A DNA stretch of 47,652 bases from Deltaproteobacteria bacterium (GCA_016874795.1 VGTG01000027.1:1-47652); one strand, 5' to 3'. Numbered from the stretch's first letter, positions 26,178 to 35,017 are shown. Translations and numbers: made by a program. The notes: generated from the sequence alone by a model not told the origin.

Positions 26178-27551
26178 ATGCTCGAACGGCTCTTCGCGCT
26201 CCGCGCGCACCGCACCACCGTCCGGCAAGAGGTCGTCGGCGGCGCGACGACGTTCCTCGCGATGGCGTACATCGTCGTGCTGAACCCGGCGATCCTGAGC
26301 GCCGCGGGAATCCCACACGGTCCCGAGACGATCGCGACGATCCTGACCGCGACGTTCGGCTCGCTCCTGATGGGCTTCTGGGCGAATCGCCCGATCGCCG
26401 TCGCTCCCTACATGGGAGAGAACGCGTTCCTCGCGTTCGGCCTCGCTGCCCTCGGGATCAGCTGGCAAGCGCGACTCGGCACCGTCTTCGTATCGGGGCT
26501 CGCCTTTCTCGCGCTCGTGCTCTTCCGGATCGGGCCGTGGCTCTCGCGCTCGATCTCGCCGTCGCTCAAGCACAGCTTCGGGGTCGGAATCGGGCTGTTC
26601 CTCCTCTTCCTCGGTCTGCACGAAGCGGGGCTCGTCGTCAGCGGTGCGGACGGGATGCCGGCGGCGGCCCTGCTCGTTCCGGGGACGGACGTCCTCGGCG
26701 ATCCTCCCGTTCCCCTCAAGATCGGCGCGCTGCACGAGCCGCGTGCTCTTCTCGCGATCGGCGGCGTCCTGCTGATCGTCGTGCTGCAGGCGCGGCGGAT
26801 CACCGGCGCCGTGCTGATCTCGATGATCGCGACCGGCGCCCTTGGCATCGCGCTCGGTCTCGGCGAGGCGCCGCGCGCGGTCGCGGCGATGCCGTTCCAG
26901 GGCGATCTTTCGCTTGGTCCCGTGGCGCTCCACCTCGACGTCGCGGGCGTGCTGCAGGTCGCGTTCCTTCCGATCCTGCTGACGCTCTTCCTCGTGAGCT
27001 TCCTCGACTCGCTCGGATCGCTCGTCGGCCTCGGTGCGGCGGCGGGCCTCCTCGACGAGCACGGCGACTTCCCCGAGATCGAGCGGCCGCTGGTCGTCAA
27101 TGCGCTCTCCTGCGTCTTCGGCTCGCTGATCGGAACCTCGACGAGCGGCGCCTACATCGAGTCGGGCGCCGGGATCCGCGAGGGTGCGCGCACCGGGCTC
27201 GCCGCCGTGACGACCGGCCTTCTCTTCGCGGCGACCCTGTTCTTCGTTCCGCTCGTCGAGCCTCTGCAGCATCTCTCGTTCGCGTACGCGCCCGCTCTGA
27301 TCTCCGTCGGCATCGCGATGCTGCCGGCGGTACGAGGCATCGACTTCGACGATCCAACGGAGCTCCTGCCGGCAATGGCGACGCTCGCGATGATGGTATT
27401 CACGTTCAACATCGCGAACGGCCTCACCGCTGGACTCGCGCTCTACCCGATCGTCAAGGTCGGCACGGGCCGCGCGCGCGAGGTCTCCGCGGGTGCGTGG
27501 CTCTTCGCCGCGCTCTGCTTCTTCTATTACACGTTCGGCCTGGTGCACTGA
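26178..27551 (+). CDS. NCS2-family purine/guanine-hypoxanthine permease
   Basis: 457 residues, with 12-14 predicted membrane segments. TTVRQEVVGGATTFLAMAYI and NPAILSAAGIP are the N-terminal family signature of AzgA/GhxP permeases. GIGLFLLFLGLHEAGLV, LVSFLDSLGSLVGLGAAAGL and GTSTSGAYIESGAGI cover the substrate-binding region (TM8 and TM10 equivalents). It imports purines by proton symport by family assignment. The stop is adjacent to the GTG of the next gene, so it leads a three-gene operon with a PPIase and a HupE/UreJ protein. Confidence 0.93.
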   Translation: MLERLFALRAHRTTVRQEVVGGATTFLAMAYIVVLNPAILSAAGIPHGPETIATILTATFGSLLMGFWANRPIAVAPYMGENAFLAFGLAALGISWQARLGTVFVSGLAFLALVLFRIGPWLSRSISPSLKHSFGVGIGLFLLFLGLHEAGLVVSGADGMPAAALLVPGTDVLGDPPVPLKIGALHEPRALLAIGGVLLIVVLQARRITGAVLISMIATGALGIALGLGEAPRAVAAMPFQGDLSLGPVALHLDVAGVLQVAFLPILLTLFLVSFLDSLGSLVGLGAAAGLLDEHGDFPEIERPLVVNALSCVFGSLIGTSTSGAYIESGAGIREGARTGLAAVTTGLLFAATLFFVPLVEPLQHLSFAYAPALISVGIAMLPAVRGIDFDDPTELLPAMATLAMMVFTFNIANGLTAGLALYPIVKVGTGRAREVSAGAWLFAALCFFYYTFGLVH

Positions 27552-28544
27552 GTGGCTTCGCTGCAGAGCCTGATCCGGCGGCCCGCGGTGCATTTCGTGC
27601 TCCTCGGGCTCGTGCTGTACGGAATCGCGCGCTGGTGGACGGTGCAGGACGACGCAGGCGATCCGCGCGGGGCTTCGATCGTCATCGAACGCGAGCGCGT
27701 CGAGCGCCTCCGCGACGAGTTCCGCCGTCAGACCGGCTCTCCGCCGACGCCCGAGCAGGAGCGCGCGCTCGTCGGCGAGGAGGTCGACGAGGAGATCCTC
27801 TACCGCGAAGCGCTCGCGCGCGGGCTCGAGAACGGCGACCGGAGCGTGCGCTGGTGGCTGATCAAGAAGATGCGCTTCGTCGCGGAAGACCCGGCGGAGA
27901 GCGATGACGACCTCTACCGGAAGGCGCGCGAGCTCGGGCTCGACCGGGACGACATCGTGATCCGTCGGATCCTCGCGCAGAAGATGCGGCTTCTCGCGGA
28001 GGTCTCCGGCGGCTCGGTCGAGCCGGACGAAGCGGAGGTCGAAGCCTACTACGAGAAGCACCGCGGCGACTGGATGCGGCCCGAGCGCGTGAGCCTTTCG
28101 CACGTCTTTCTCAGCCGCGACCGGCGCGGCGCGGCGACCGAGGAGGACGCGAAGACGCTGCTCGCCGAAATCGAGGGACGCCCGCCTCCGGAGGTCGGTG
28201 ACGTCGGGGACCCCTTCGCGCTCGGGCGGCGGCACACGGCGCGCTCGCAGGAGCAGCTCGCGAAGCTCTTCGGGCCCGAGTTCGCGGAGCGCGTGAGCAC
28301 GCTCGAGCCGGGCCACTGGGTGGGACCGATCCCGTCCGCGTACGGCCTGCACCTCGTCTGGGTCGAGGAGAAGCTCGCGGCCGAGCCCGCTTCGCTGGGT
28401 TCGGTGCGGAACCAGGTGAGCCGTCGCCTCGCCGCGGAGCGCCGCGAAGCCGCGCTTTCGCAGGAGCTCGAGAAGCTCCGCCCGCGCTACGACGTGCGCG
28501 TCGAGCCCGCGACGTCGAGCGAGGGAGCCGCCGATGCTTCGTGA
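27552..28544 (+). CDS. membrane-anchored parvulin-type peptidyl-prolyl isomerase
   Basis: 330 residues, GTG start immediately after the permease stop. One N-terminal membrane helix (about 13-28) is followed by a SurA/PrsA-like helical region (about 45-180). A PPIC domain follows at about 180-300: RVSLSHVFLSRD, then GDPFALGRRHTARS, PGHWVGPIPSAYGLHLVWVEE. It folds exported proteins at the outer face of the membrane. It overlaps the HupE/UreJ gene by 11 bases; such PPIase-HupE pairs are recurrent, which suggests that the isomerase assists that membrane protein or its partners, by inference. Confidence 0.85.
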   Translation: MASLQSLIRRPAVHFVLLGLVLYGIARWWTVQDDAGDPRGASIVIERERVERLRDEFRRQTGSPPTPEQERALVGEEVDEEILYREALARGLENGDRSVRWWLIKKMRFVAEDPAESDDDLYRKARELGLDRDDIVIRRILAQKMRLLAEVSGGSVEPDEAEVEAYYEKHRGDWMRPERVSLSHVFLSRDRRGAATEEDAKTLLAEIEGRPPPEVGDVGDPFALGRRHTARSQEQLAKLFGPEFAERVSTLEPGHWVGPIPSAYGLHLVWVEEKLAAEPASLGSVRNQVSRRLAAERREAALSQELEKLRPRYDVRVEPATSSEGAADAS

Positions 28545-29559
28545 GAGCATGCGGCCGCTCGCCCCTGTCGCGGCGCTCCTCACGGCGCTCCTCGCGGCGC
28601 TCGTCTCCGCGACGCCGGTGATCGCTCATCCGCTCGCTCCCGCCCTGCTGCAGCTCCGCGAGCTGCCGGATGGGAAGACGGAGGTGACCTGGAAGACCTC
28701 CGTCGTGCGCGTCCGCGGCGCGCGCGTCGAGCCGATCCTGCCGGAAGGGTGCCGCGGCACGGGCGAGCCGACGATGAAGCAGGAGGGAGACGGCCTGATC
28801 CAGCGCTGGACGATCGACTGCGGCGAAGGCGGCCTCGTCGGACGCGTGGTCGGCGTCTCCGGGCTCGGCACGGGACGGAGCGACGCGCTCCTTCGCGTCG
28901 CTCTCGCCGACGGACGCGTCGTGCAGCGCGTGCTCCGCGCCGACGAGCCGACCTTCGAGATCACCGCGGGCGATCGTCCGACGAGCGTCTTCGGCGGCTA
29001 CCTGCGCCTCGGCTTCGATCACATCCTCGGCGGCGTCGACCACCTGCTCTTCGTCTTCGGGCTTCTCCTCCTCGCGAGCTCGACGCGACTCCTCATCGAG
29101 ACGATCACGGCGTTCACGGTCGGGCACAGCATCACCCTCTCGCTCGCCGCGCTCGGCATCGCGAACGTCCCTTCGTCCGCGGTGGACGTGCTGATCGCGA
29201 TCAGCATCTTCGTGCTCGCGATCGAGCTCGCGCGCGGCAAGGACGCTCCGCCGACGCTTCTCCGCCGCTTTCCGTGGCTCATGGCCTTCCTCTTCGGCCT
29301 GCTGCACGGCCTCGGGTTCGCCGGCGCGTTGCGCGAGATCGGGCTCCCCGAGCGCGACATCCCGATGGCGCTCCTCTCCTTCAACGTCGGCATCGAGCTC
29401 GGGCAGCTCGCCTTCGTGTTCGCGATTTTGAGCGGCGGCGTGCTGCTGCGGCGCATCCTGGTGCGGCTCCCCGAATGGGCGGAGCACGTTCCGGTGTACG
29501 CGATCGGGTGTCTCTCCGCGTACTGGGTCCTCGACCGGCTCTCGACCTGGCTTCGCTGA
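28534..29559 (+). CDS. HupE/UreJ-family membrane protein
   Basis: 341 residues. It has a signal peptide (ending SATPVIAHP) and a beta-rich extracytoplasmic domain to about residue 145. Membrane helices follow, with LRLGFDHILGGVDHLLFVFGLLLL and TVGHSITLSLAALG, whose D/H residues form the HupE/UreJ motif, then LLHGLGFAGALREIG and FNVGIELGQLAFVF. HupE and UreJ proteins are linked to nickel uptake, but the long N-terminal version beside PPIases has no proven substrate. No hydrogenase or urease gene is nearby in this window. Translationally coupled to the PPIase. Confidence 0.88.
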   Translation: MLRESMRPLAPVAALLTALLAALVSATPVIAHPLAPALLQLRELPDGKTEVTWKTSVVRVRGARVEPILPEGCRGTGEPTMKQEGDGLIQRWTIDCGEGGLVGRVVGVSGLGTGRSDALLRVALADGRVVQRVLRADEPTFEITAGDRPTSVFGGYLRLGFDHILGGVDHLLFVFGLLLLASSTRLLIETITAFTVGHSITLSLAALGIANVPSSAVDVLIAISIFVLAIELARGKDAPPTLLRRFPWLMAFLFGLLHGLGFAGALREIGLPERDIPMALLSFNVGIELGQLAFVFAILSGGVLLRRILVRLPEWAEHVPVYAIGCLSAYWVLDRLSTWLR

Positions 29560-29780
29560 GATCGCGAGGGCGGGAGCCTCTCGCTACAGGCGGCTCGCGA
29601 GCATCTTCCGCGCGGCGGCGATGATCCACTGGGGCGCGGGGGACTATCGATACCTGCGGAACGTGATGCTGCTCGCGACTGCGACGTGCCGTCCGTCGCG
29701 AAGGAAAGCGCGTTCAACGGCTGCGCGAGAGCGATTCGGCCTGTGTTGACAAAACCGCGCTGCGCGGGGAACGTCCCGGC
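29560..29780. other. intergenic region before the CrtC-like gene
   Basis: 221 bases. It holds a perfect TTGACA (29746-29751) but no matching -10 box 17 bases on, and a CCGCG-CTG-CGCGG hairpin (29755-29767) just ahead of the next start. No supported coding sequence. Confidence 0.4.
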
Positions 29781-30770
29781 ATGGCGAAGATCATCGGAAA
29801 CCTCGTCGCGGAAGACGACTACACGCATCCTCTCGGCCCGGAGGCGAACTTCAACGAGAGCATGTACTTCAACTTCTTCGACCCGGGGAACCGCTGGGGC
29901 GGCTTCGTGCGGCTCGGGAACCGCGCGAACGAGGGCCGCGCCGAGATGACGGTCGCAATCTACCGGCCCGACGGGCGCGCGCTCTTCATGTTCAAGCGCC
30001 CGACGATCGAGAACAACGACCGCTTCGATGCAGGCGGGCTCTCGTTCGACGTGATCGAGCCGGGACAGCGCCTTCGCACCGTGTACCGCGGCTCGGTCCT
30101 CGATCTCGCCGAGCCGCGCGTCCTGACCGATCCGAAGGCCGCGTTCACGACGAATCCCGCGGTCAAGATCGAGCTCGACCTCGAGCACGACGCGGTCGGA
30201 CCGATGTACGGCGGCTCACAGAGCAAGGAGGAGTCGGATCGGCCCGCCGAGCAGCAGTTCGGCAAGGCGCACTACGAGCAGCACATGGCCGTGACGGGAA
30301 CGCTGAAGCTCGGCGACGAGACGATCCCGATCCGCGGGCACGGGCTTCGCGACCATTCGTGGGGCCCGCGCTACTGGCAGGCGATCGCGGCCTACGAGTG
30401 GCTGACGATGAACTTCGGCCCGGACCTCGGCGTGATGGTCTCGACGATCCGCCGCGACGCCGACCACGTGCGCCGCGGCGGTGTGATCGTGCGGGGCGAC
30501 GAGATGGAGCCGATCGTGTGGGCGGACGTCACGGCCGAGTACGAGCCCGGAACGCCGTTCCACAAGACGGTTCGTGCCGACGTCGAGACGGCGAAGGGCG
30601 AGCGCCTTCGCATCGACGGGAGCGTGATGGGGTTCATCCCGCTCCGCAATCGACGCGAGGGCGTGACGACGCAGATCGGCGAGGGCATGACCGAGTGGCG
30701 CCTCGGCGACCGCGTCGGCTACGGCCTGAGCGAGTTCCTGCGAACGCTGGAGACGCCTTCGGGAAGCTGA
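29781..30770 (+). CDS. CrtC-like (DUF7064/7065) lipocalin-fold protein
   Basis: 329 residues, no signal peptide. N-terminal FNESMYFNFFDPGNRWGG and central GHGLRDHSWGPRYWQA are characteristic of DUF7064/7065 proteins related to hydroxyneurosporene (CrtC) hydratases and other double-lipocalin proteins. The RDHSWG box is the strongest marker. The activity is unknown; binding or hydration of an isoprenoid or fatty molecule is an inference. It stands alone between HupE and a convergent lipoprotein gene, ending inside a perfect 11-bp hairpin. Confidence 0.75.
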   Translation: MAKIIGNLVAEDDYTHPLGPEANFNESMYFNFFDPGNRWGGFVRLGNRANEGRAEMTVAIYRPDGRALFMFKRPTIENNDRFDAGGLSFDVIEPGQRLRTVYRGSVLDLAEPRVLTDPKAAFTTNPAVKIELDLEHDAVGPMYGGSQSKEESDRPAEQQFGKAHYEQHMAVTGTLKLGDETIPIRGHGLRDHSWGPRYWQAIAAYEWLTMNFGPDLGVMVSTIRRDADHVRRGGVIVRGDEMEPIVWADVTAEYEPGTPFHKTVRADVETAKGERLRIDGSVMGFIPLRNRREGVTTQIGEGMTEWRLGDRVGYGLSEFLRTLETPSGS

Positions 30771-30787
30771 GCGTCGCGCTCAGCTTC
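30763..30787. terminator. bidirectional terminator-like hairpin
   Basis: GAAGCTGAGCG (30763-30773) and CGCTCAGCTTC (30777-30787) form a perfect 11-bp stem with a TCG loop. The stem contains the stop of the plus-strand CrtC-like gene and abuts the stop of the minus-strand lipoprotein gene. Position and stability support a shared terminator, although there is no strong U-tract. Confidence 0.6.
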
Positions 30788-31210
30788 TCACCACCAGGGG
30801 CCCCAGCCGCCCCACATGCCCCAGTTCATCGAGGCCGCTTCGTTCGCTTCCGCGGTCTGCAGCTGCGCCTGCTGGATCTTCTGCACGAGCGCGAGCCGCG
30901 AGTAGCGCTCGTACGCCTTGTCCGTCCCGACGTACATGCACTTGCAGAACTCGGCGTCCGCGTAGACGAAGCGCGTCTGCCCGTCCTGCTGGCGCGGCAC
31001 GATCGAGCGCTGCGGCTGGACGGTCTCCAGGCTCTGGACCTTGGCCGACGTGTCCGCGAACTTCATCTGGAAGCCCGCCGCGGCGAGCGTCCGCTCGGTC
31101 TTGAACGCGTCGTCCCGCTGGATCGCCGTGCAGCCTCCCGCCAGCGCGCCGCCCGCGATCAGGACCGCCGCTGCCAACCCACCGTTCCACCGTCGCATGT
31201 TTCCGTTCAT
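30788..31210 (-). CDS. small lipoprotein of unknown function
   Basis: 140 residues; GGGAGGAGA about ten bases upstream fixes the ATG at 31210. The lipobox is GGALAGGC with Cys27. The body is charged and helical with a short Cys pair (FCKCMYVG) and a Q/A-rich helix (LVQKIQQAQLQTAEANEAAS). It ends in an aromatic-glycine tail (MNWGMWGGWGPWW). No family was recognised. The tail may insert in the membrane or bind carbohydrate, by inference. Convergent with the CrtC-like gene; the preceding 182 bases toward the dioxygenase gene hold its leader. Confidence 0.65.
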   Translation of the reverse strand: MNGNMRRWNGGLAAAVLIAGGALAGGCTAIQRDDAFKTERTLAAAGFQMKFADTSAKVQSLETVQPQRSIVPRQQDGQTRFVYADAEFCKCMYVGTDKAYERYSRLALVQKIQQAQLQTAEANEAASMNWGMWGGWGPWW

Positions 31211-31392
31211 CGTCGGATTCTCCTCCCTCGACTCGGTCCCGTTCTCGCCGGCTCGCGCCGCCGAGCGCCGGGATTCTGCCAGACCACGCGGGCAGGCACA
31301 ACGACGCCGGGGCGCGTCCACGGTCGCTCGGATTCGCCCACGTTGACCGACCCGCGCGCGCGTTGTTGAACCGTCTCGGAGGCGCGACGAGC

Positions 31393-32397
31393 GTGAGCGG
31401 ATTTTTCTCCTACGCCGAGCAGACCGTGCACTATTTCACCCGGCCGCACGAGCGGCCGGCTCTCGCGCCGGTCGGCGGTCCGGCCGCCTGGCGCGGCGCA
31501 GACCTCGCCCGAAGCGACTCCTGGCGCACGCCGCTTCGTCCCGCGCAGGTGGACGAGCTTTGCCGAGCGCTCGCGAGCGCTCTTTCGACGGGAAAGCCGA
31601 CCGCCGAGCTGACCGCCGCCGACTTTCCCTTGCCGACGCTCGCCGCGGAAGTCCGGCGCTGGCGCGAAGCGATCGAGGCGGGCCCGGGGCTGCACGTCGT
31701 CTCCGGAATCCCGGTCGAGAGCTGGACGCAGGCGGAGTCCGAGACCGCCTTCTGGTGCCTCGGCCTCCACCTCGGGCGGCCCGGCGCGCAGAACGCGGCG
31801 GGCGATCTTCTCGGCCACGTCGTCGACACGGGCGAGGACGCGGCCGATCCGCACGTCCGGCTCTATCGCACGGCTTCGCACATCGCCTACCACTGCGACG
31901 CAGCGGACGTCGTCGGCCTTCTCTGCCTCCGCACCGCGCGCCGCGGCGGAACGAGCCGGATCGCGAGCTCGGTGACGGTCTACGACGAGCTCCTCGCGCG
32001 GCGTCCGGATCTCGTCCCGCTCCTCTACGAGCCCTTCCCGCTCGACGTGCGCAACGAGGACGCCTCGGGACGCCTTCGCTGGATCCCGATCCCGCCGTGC
32101 TGCTTCGCGGATGGCCGCCTGCGCACGTTCTACCACAGCGACTACTTCCGCTCGGTGACGCGCCACGACGACGTGCCGCCGTTCACGCCGGAGAAGCAGG
32201 CGCTGATCGATCTCTACGAGGAGATCGCGGCGACGCCGGGGATCTACCTCGACATGGAACTGCGGCCGGGCGACGTCCAGTGGCTCTCGAACCACACGAT
32301 CGTCCACTCGCGGACCGCCTACGAGGACGAAGGCACCGCCGGCGGCAAGCGCCATCTGCTGCGCCTCTGGCTTTCGCTCGATCACGCGGTCGCTTGA
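31393..32397 (+). CDS. TauD/gamma-butyrobetaine-like 2-oxoglutarate dioxygenase
   Basis: 334 residues from GTG 31393, chosen because GGAGG lies about 12 bases upstream; a TTG ten codons earlier is less likely. The metal ligands are H-C-D in IAYHCDAADVVGLLCLRTA and the distal histidine in WLSNHTIVHSRTAYED, followed by RHLLRLWLS with the 2-oxoglutarate arginine. The pattern GTSRIASSVTVYDELLARRPDL is common in a TauD subgroup seen in environmental genomes. Substrate unknown. It is followed six bases later by an LLM-type oxidoreductase gene. Confidence 0.83.
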   Translation: MSGFFSYAEQTVHYFTRPHERPALAPVGGPAAWRGADLARSDSWRTPLRPAQVDELCRALASALSTGKPTAELTAADFPLPTLAAEVRRWREAIEAGPGLHVVSGIPVESWTQAESETAFWCLGLHLGRPGAQNAAGDLLGHVVDTGEDAADPHVRLYRTASHIAYHCDAADVVGLLCLRTARRGGTSRIASSVTVYDELLARRPDLVPLLYEPFPLDVRNEDASGRLRWIPIPPCCFADGRLRTFYHSDYFRSVTRHDDVPPFTPEKQALIDLYEEIAATPGIYLDMELRPGDVQWLSNHTIVHSRTAYEDEGTAGGKRHLLRLWLSLDHAVA

Positions 32398-32403
32398 GCG
32401 GCG

Positions 32404-33375
32404 ATGGGAGACCCGCCACTCGGCGATCGCGAGCTTCCGGAGAGCGGCGGGCCTTCGAGCGCGCCGGGCGAGCGCCGGCTGCGCTTGGGCGTCGTGATTC
32501 TTCCGGAGCTGCCGTGGAGCGCCGCGCGCGACGTCTGGCGGCGCGCCGAGGAGCTCGGCTGCGATCACGCGTGGACCTACGATCACCTCGCCTGGCGCTC
32601 GCTGCGCGACTCGGCCTGGTACGGCGCCGTCCCGACGCTGGCCGCCGCCGCGACGGCGACGGAGCGCTTGCGGATCGGCTTTCTCGTCGCCTCGCCGAAC
32701 TTCCGGCATCCGGTGCCGTTCGCGCGCGACCTCCTCGCGCTCGACGACGTCTCGAGAGGACGGATCGATCTCGGGATCGGCGCGGGCGGCTACGGCTGGG
32801 ACGCGACCGTCCTCGGCGGCACCGCCCCGACGGACCGTGAGCGCGCGGACCGGTTCACGGAGCTCGTCGAGTTGCTGGACGTCCTCCTTCGCGAGCGAGA
32901 GGTCTCGTATCGCGGCCGTTACTTCACGGCGGAGGAAGCGCGCTCGCATCCCGGCTGCGTGCAGCAGCCGCGCATCCCCTTCGCCATCGCGGCGACGAAG
33001 CCGCGCGGGATGCGGCTCGCCGCGAGGTTCGGCCAGACGTGGGTGACGACGGGCGAGCGATCCGTGGAGTCGCCGCTCCCCGCGCGCGAGGGCGCGCGTG
33101 TCGTCCGTGCGCAGAACGAGCGCCTCGACGAGATCTGCGCGCGGCTCGGGCGCGATCCGGCGACGCTGCGGCGGCTCGTCGTGACGGGCCCGAGCCTCGA
33201 CGGCGGGCCCGCTTCCGTCGATCGGTTCCACGAGACGGCGGGCCGCTACGCGGAGGCTGGTGCGACGGACCTCGTCTTGCACTGGCCGCGGCGCGAGCCG
33301 CCGTTCGCCGCCGATCTCGCGACATTCGAGCGGATCGTGACGAGCGTGCCGCGCAGATCCGCGCGCTACTCGTAG
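32404..33375 (+). CDS. LLM-class (luciferase-like) flavin- or F420-dependent oxidoreductase
   Basis: 323 residues. A TIM-barrel luciferase-like protein: LRLGVVILPELPWSAARDVW begins strand 1, CDHAWTYDHLAW is the typical second strand, and TERLRIGFLVASPNFRHPVPFA and RGRIDLGIGAGGYGWDA are the family core. IAATKPRGMRLAARFGQTWVT is the C-terminal cofactor-side motif. FMN or F420 use cannot be decided. It probably forms an operon with the dioxygenase gene. The 3' end overlaps the convergent VOC gene by ten bases. Confidence 0.87.
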   Translation: MGDPPLGDRELPESGGPSSAPGERRLRLGVVILPELPWSAARDVWRRAEELGCDHAWTYDHLAWRSLRDSAWYGAVPTLAAAATATERLRIGFLVASPNFRHPVPFARDLLALDDVSRGRIDLGIGAGGYGWDATVLGGTAPTDRERADRFTELVELLDVLLREREVSYRGRYFTAEEARSHPGCVQQPRIPFAIAATKPRGMRLAARFGQTWVTTGERSVESPLPAREGARVVRAQNERLDEICARLGRDPATLRRLVVTGPSLDGGPASVDRFHETAGRYAEAGATDLVLHWPRREPPFAADLATFERIVTSVPRRSARYS

Positions 33376-33740
33376 TGGCGGATCTCGATCAGGTGCCTGC
33401 TCGGATCGAAGCAGTAGAGCGCGAGCCCCGGGCCGCGCGCGCCGTCCTCCAGGCCCGGTCCCTTGCCGTTCCCGACCGAGTGGAACGAATCGCCGTACTC
33501 GATGCCGGCTTCGCGGATCCTCCGGAAGACCGATTCGAACTCGGCCGCGGACATCGCGAACGCGAGATGCGTCCCGCCCTGCGTCCCCCACGGGGCGAGC
33601 TGCAGCGTCAATCCGGAATCGACGCGGAGGACCGTGAACGGCGGCCGCTCGCCCTCGCAGACGAGCCCGAGGACGCCGGTGTAGAAGCGAACGCTCGCTT
33701 CGATCTCGTTGACGGGAAGGATGAGGTGATCGAGGTTCAC
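33366..33740 (-). CDS. VOC-family (glyoxalase/dioxygenase fold) protein
   Basis: 124 residues, one vicinal-oxygen-chelate module pair. MNLDHLILPVNEIEASVRFY and GLVCEGERPPFTVLRV form the first beta-alpha-beta-beta-beta unit; THLAFAMSAAEFESVFRRI and ALYCFDPSRHLIEIRHY the second. Metal ligands are likely H5, H58 or its equivalent, and the C-terminal E in IEIRHY. It could be a glyoxalase I-like enzyme, a ring-cleavage dioxygenase or a resistance protein. It lies 36 bases downstream of the histidine phosphatase gene on the same strand. Confidence 0.85.
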   Translation of the reverse strand: MNLDHLILPVNEIEASVRFYTGVLGLVCEGERPPFTVLRVDSGLTLQLAPWGTQGGTHLAFAMSAAEFESVFRRIREAGIEYGDSFHSVGNGKGPGLEDGARGPGLALYCFDPSRHLIEIRHYE

Positions 33741-33776
33741 GCTCGCGTACCTCCCTGCTCCGCTGACCGTCGCGGC

Positions 33777-34361
33777 TCAGCCGCCCGAGTTCCAGAGCTG
33801 GATCGCGGGCGTGTCTCGCTCCCAGCCGAGGACGGAGATCGTGCCGACGTCGAGAAGGAAGTGCTTCGCCATGCGCGGATCGAGCTCGGCCCAGCGGGCG
33901 ACGAGGACGCGCAGCACGTGGCCGTGCGCGAAGAGTGCCACGTCGCCGGCAGCCGCGCGTGCGCGCGCGATCACACGGTCGACGCGGGCGGCAACCTGCT
34001 CCGGCGTCTCTCCGCCGGGAGACGGGTGACTGAAGACCGTCCATCCCGGAGCCGTCTTCCGGATCTCGGCCGTCGTCTTTCCCTCGTACTCGCCGTAGTT
34101 CCACTCGACGAGGTCCGGCTCGAGCTCGGCGCGATCGCCGAGACCCGCGATGCGGCACGTCTCGAGAGCGCGCTGCAGCGGGCTCGAGAGGACGAGCGTG
34201 AAGGTCCACTTCGCCATGGCGGGCCGGAGCGACTTCGCGCGCTCGCGTCCTTCCTCCGTCAGCGGGATGTCGGTGTACGACGTGTGCTGTCCGCTCTTGG
34301 TCCACTCCGTCTCGCCGTGGCGGGCGAGGACGACGCGATTCCTGCCTTCGGACGTCGGCAT
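33777..34361 (-). CDS. histidine phosphatase superfamily protein (GpmB/PhoE-like)
   Basis: 194 residues. The catalytic VVLARHGETEW motif carries the phosphorylated histidine at residue 15, and the second histidine is in ALFAHGHVLRVL. SSPLQRALETCRIAGLG and WNYGEYEGKTTAEIR complete the family pattern. Candidate substrates are small phosphoesters or cobalamin intermediates; no cob genes are near. It is the first gene of a probable two-gene operon with the VOC protein. Divergent from the HCCA isomerase gene by 50 bases. Confidence 0.9.
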   Translation of the reverse strand: MPTSEGRNRVVLARHGETEWTKSGQHTSYTDIPLTEEGRERAKSLRPAMAKWTFTLVLSSPLQRALETCRIAGLGDRAELEPDLVEWNYGEYEGKTTAEIRKTAPGWTVFSHPSPGGETPEQVAARVDRVIARARAAAGDVALFAHGHVLRVLVARWAELDPRMAKHFLLDVGTISVLGWERDTPAIQLWNSGG

Positions 34362-34411
34362 GGCTGCCGTGGTTATCGCCCGGAGCCCGACGGAAGTATA
34401 CCGTTCCCGCG

Positions 34412-35017
34412 ATGGCCGCCATGGAAGCCCCCGAGGAGCTGAAGCTCTACTTCGACTACAAGAGCCCGTTCGCGTACCTCGCGGCGGAGCCCGCGCTCGC
34501 GCTGCCGGAGCGCTTCGCCGTGCGCCTGCGCTGGATCCCGTACTTCCTGCGCATCAAGGGAAAGGGCGAGCGGAGCCTCTACTCCGAGTGGAAGGCGCGC
34601 TACTCGTACTTCGACGCGCGGCGCTGGGCGAACCTTCGCGGCGGCTTCCCGATCAAGGGACCGCTCAAGGTGTACGACTCGCGCCCGGCGATGATCGGCG
34701 GCCTGTTCGCCGAGCGCGAGGGCTTCTTCCGCGAGTACACGCTCGAGACGTACGCACGCTTCTTTCGTCGCGAGCTCGAGATCGACGAGACCGCGGCGGT
34801 CGCGAACCTGATCGCCGAGCTCGGGCACGACCCGGACGCCTTCTTCCGCTACGCGCAGGGCGAGGGCGCGGCGGACTTGAAGGCGTGTCTCGACGAGGGG
34901 CACGAGGACCACGTCTTCGGCGTGCCGCTCTTCCTGTTCCGCGGCGAGCCCTTCTGGGGCCACGACCGGATGCCGCTCCTCGAGCAGCGGCTGACGGAAG
35001 CGGGGCTACGCCGCTGA
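34412..35017 (+). CDS. 2-hydroxychromene-2-carboxylate isomerase-like DsbA-fold protein
   Basis: 201 residues. KLYFDYKSPFAYLAAEPAL has the serine-containing version of the thioredoxin-fold active site, as in HCCA isomerases and kappa-class glutathione transferases rather than disulfide oxidases. ELGHDPDAFFRYAQ and GVPLFLFRGEPFWGHDRMPLLE are the C-terminal cis-proline and substrate-side motifs. It probably uses glutathione to isomerise or conjugate an aromatic-degradation intermediate. Its last bases overlap the end of the REP-transposase remnant on the opposite strand. Confidence 0.87.
   Translation: MAAMEAPEELKLYFDYKSPFAYLAAEPALALPERFAVRLRWIPYFLRIKGKGERSLYSEWKARYSYFDARRWANLRGGFPIKGPLKVYDSRPAMIGGLFAEREGFFREYTLETYARFFRRELEIDETAAVANLIAELGHDPDAFFRYAQGEGAADLKACLDEGHEDHVFGVPLFLFRGEPFWGHDRMPLLEQRLTEAGLRR

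Noticed and set aside
25086-28583. 1165-codon minus-strand open frame
   Set aside because: Only the last 328 codons (RluA) are protein-like. The rest is charged low-complexity sequence antisense to the permease, PPIase and HupE genes.
29746-29774. TTGACA as a sigma-70 promoter for the CrtC-like gene
   Set aside because: No acceptable -10 box at 16-18 bases, and it would leave almost no leader before the ATG.
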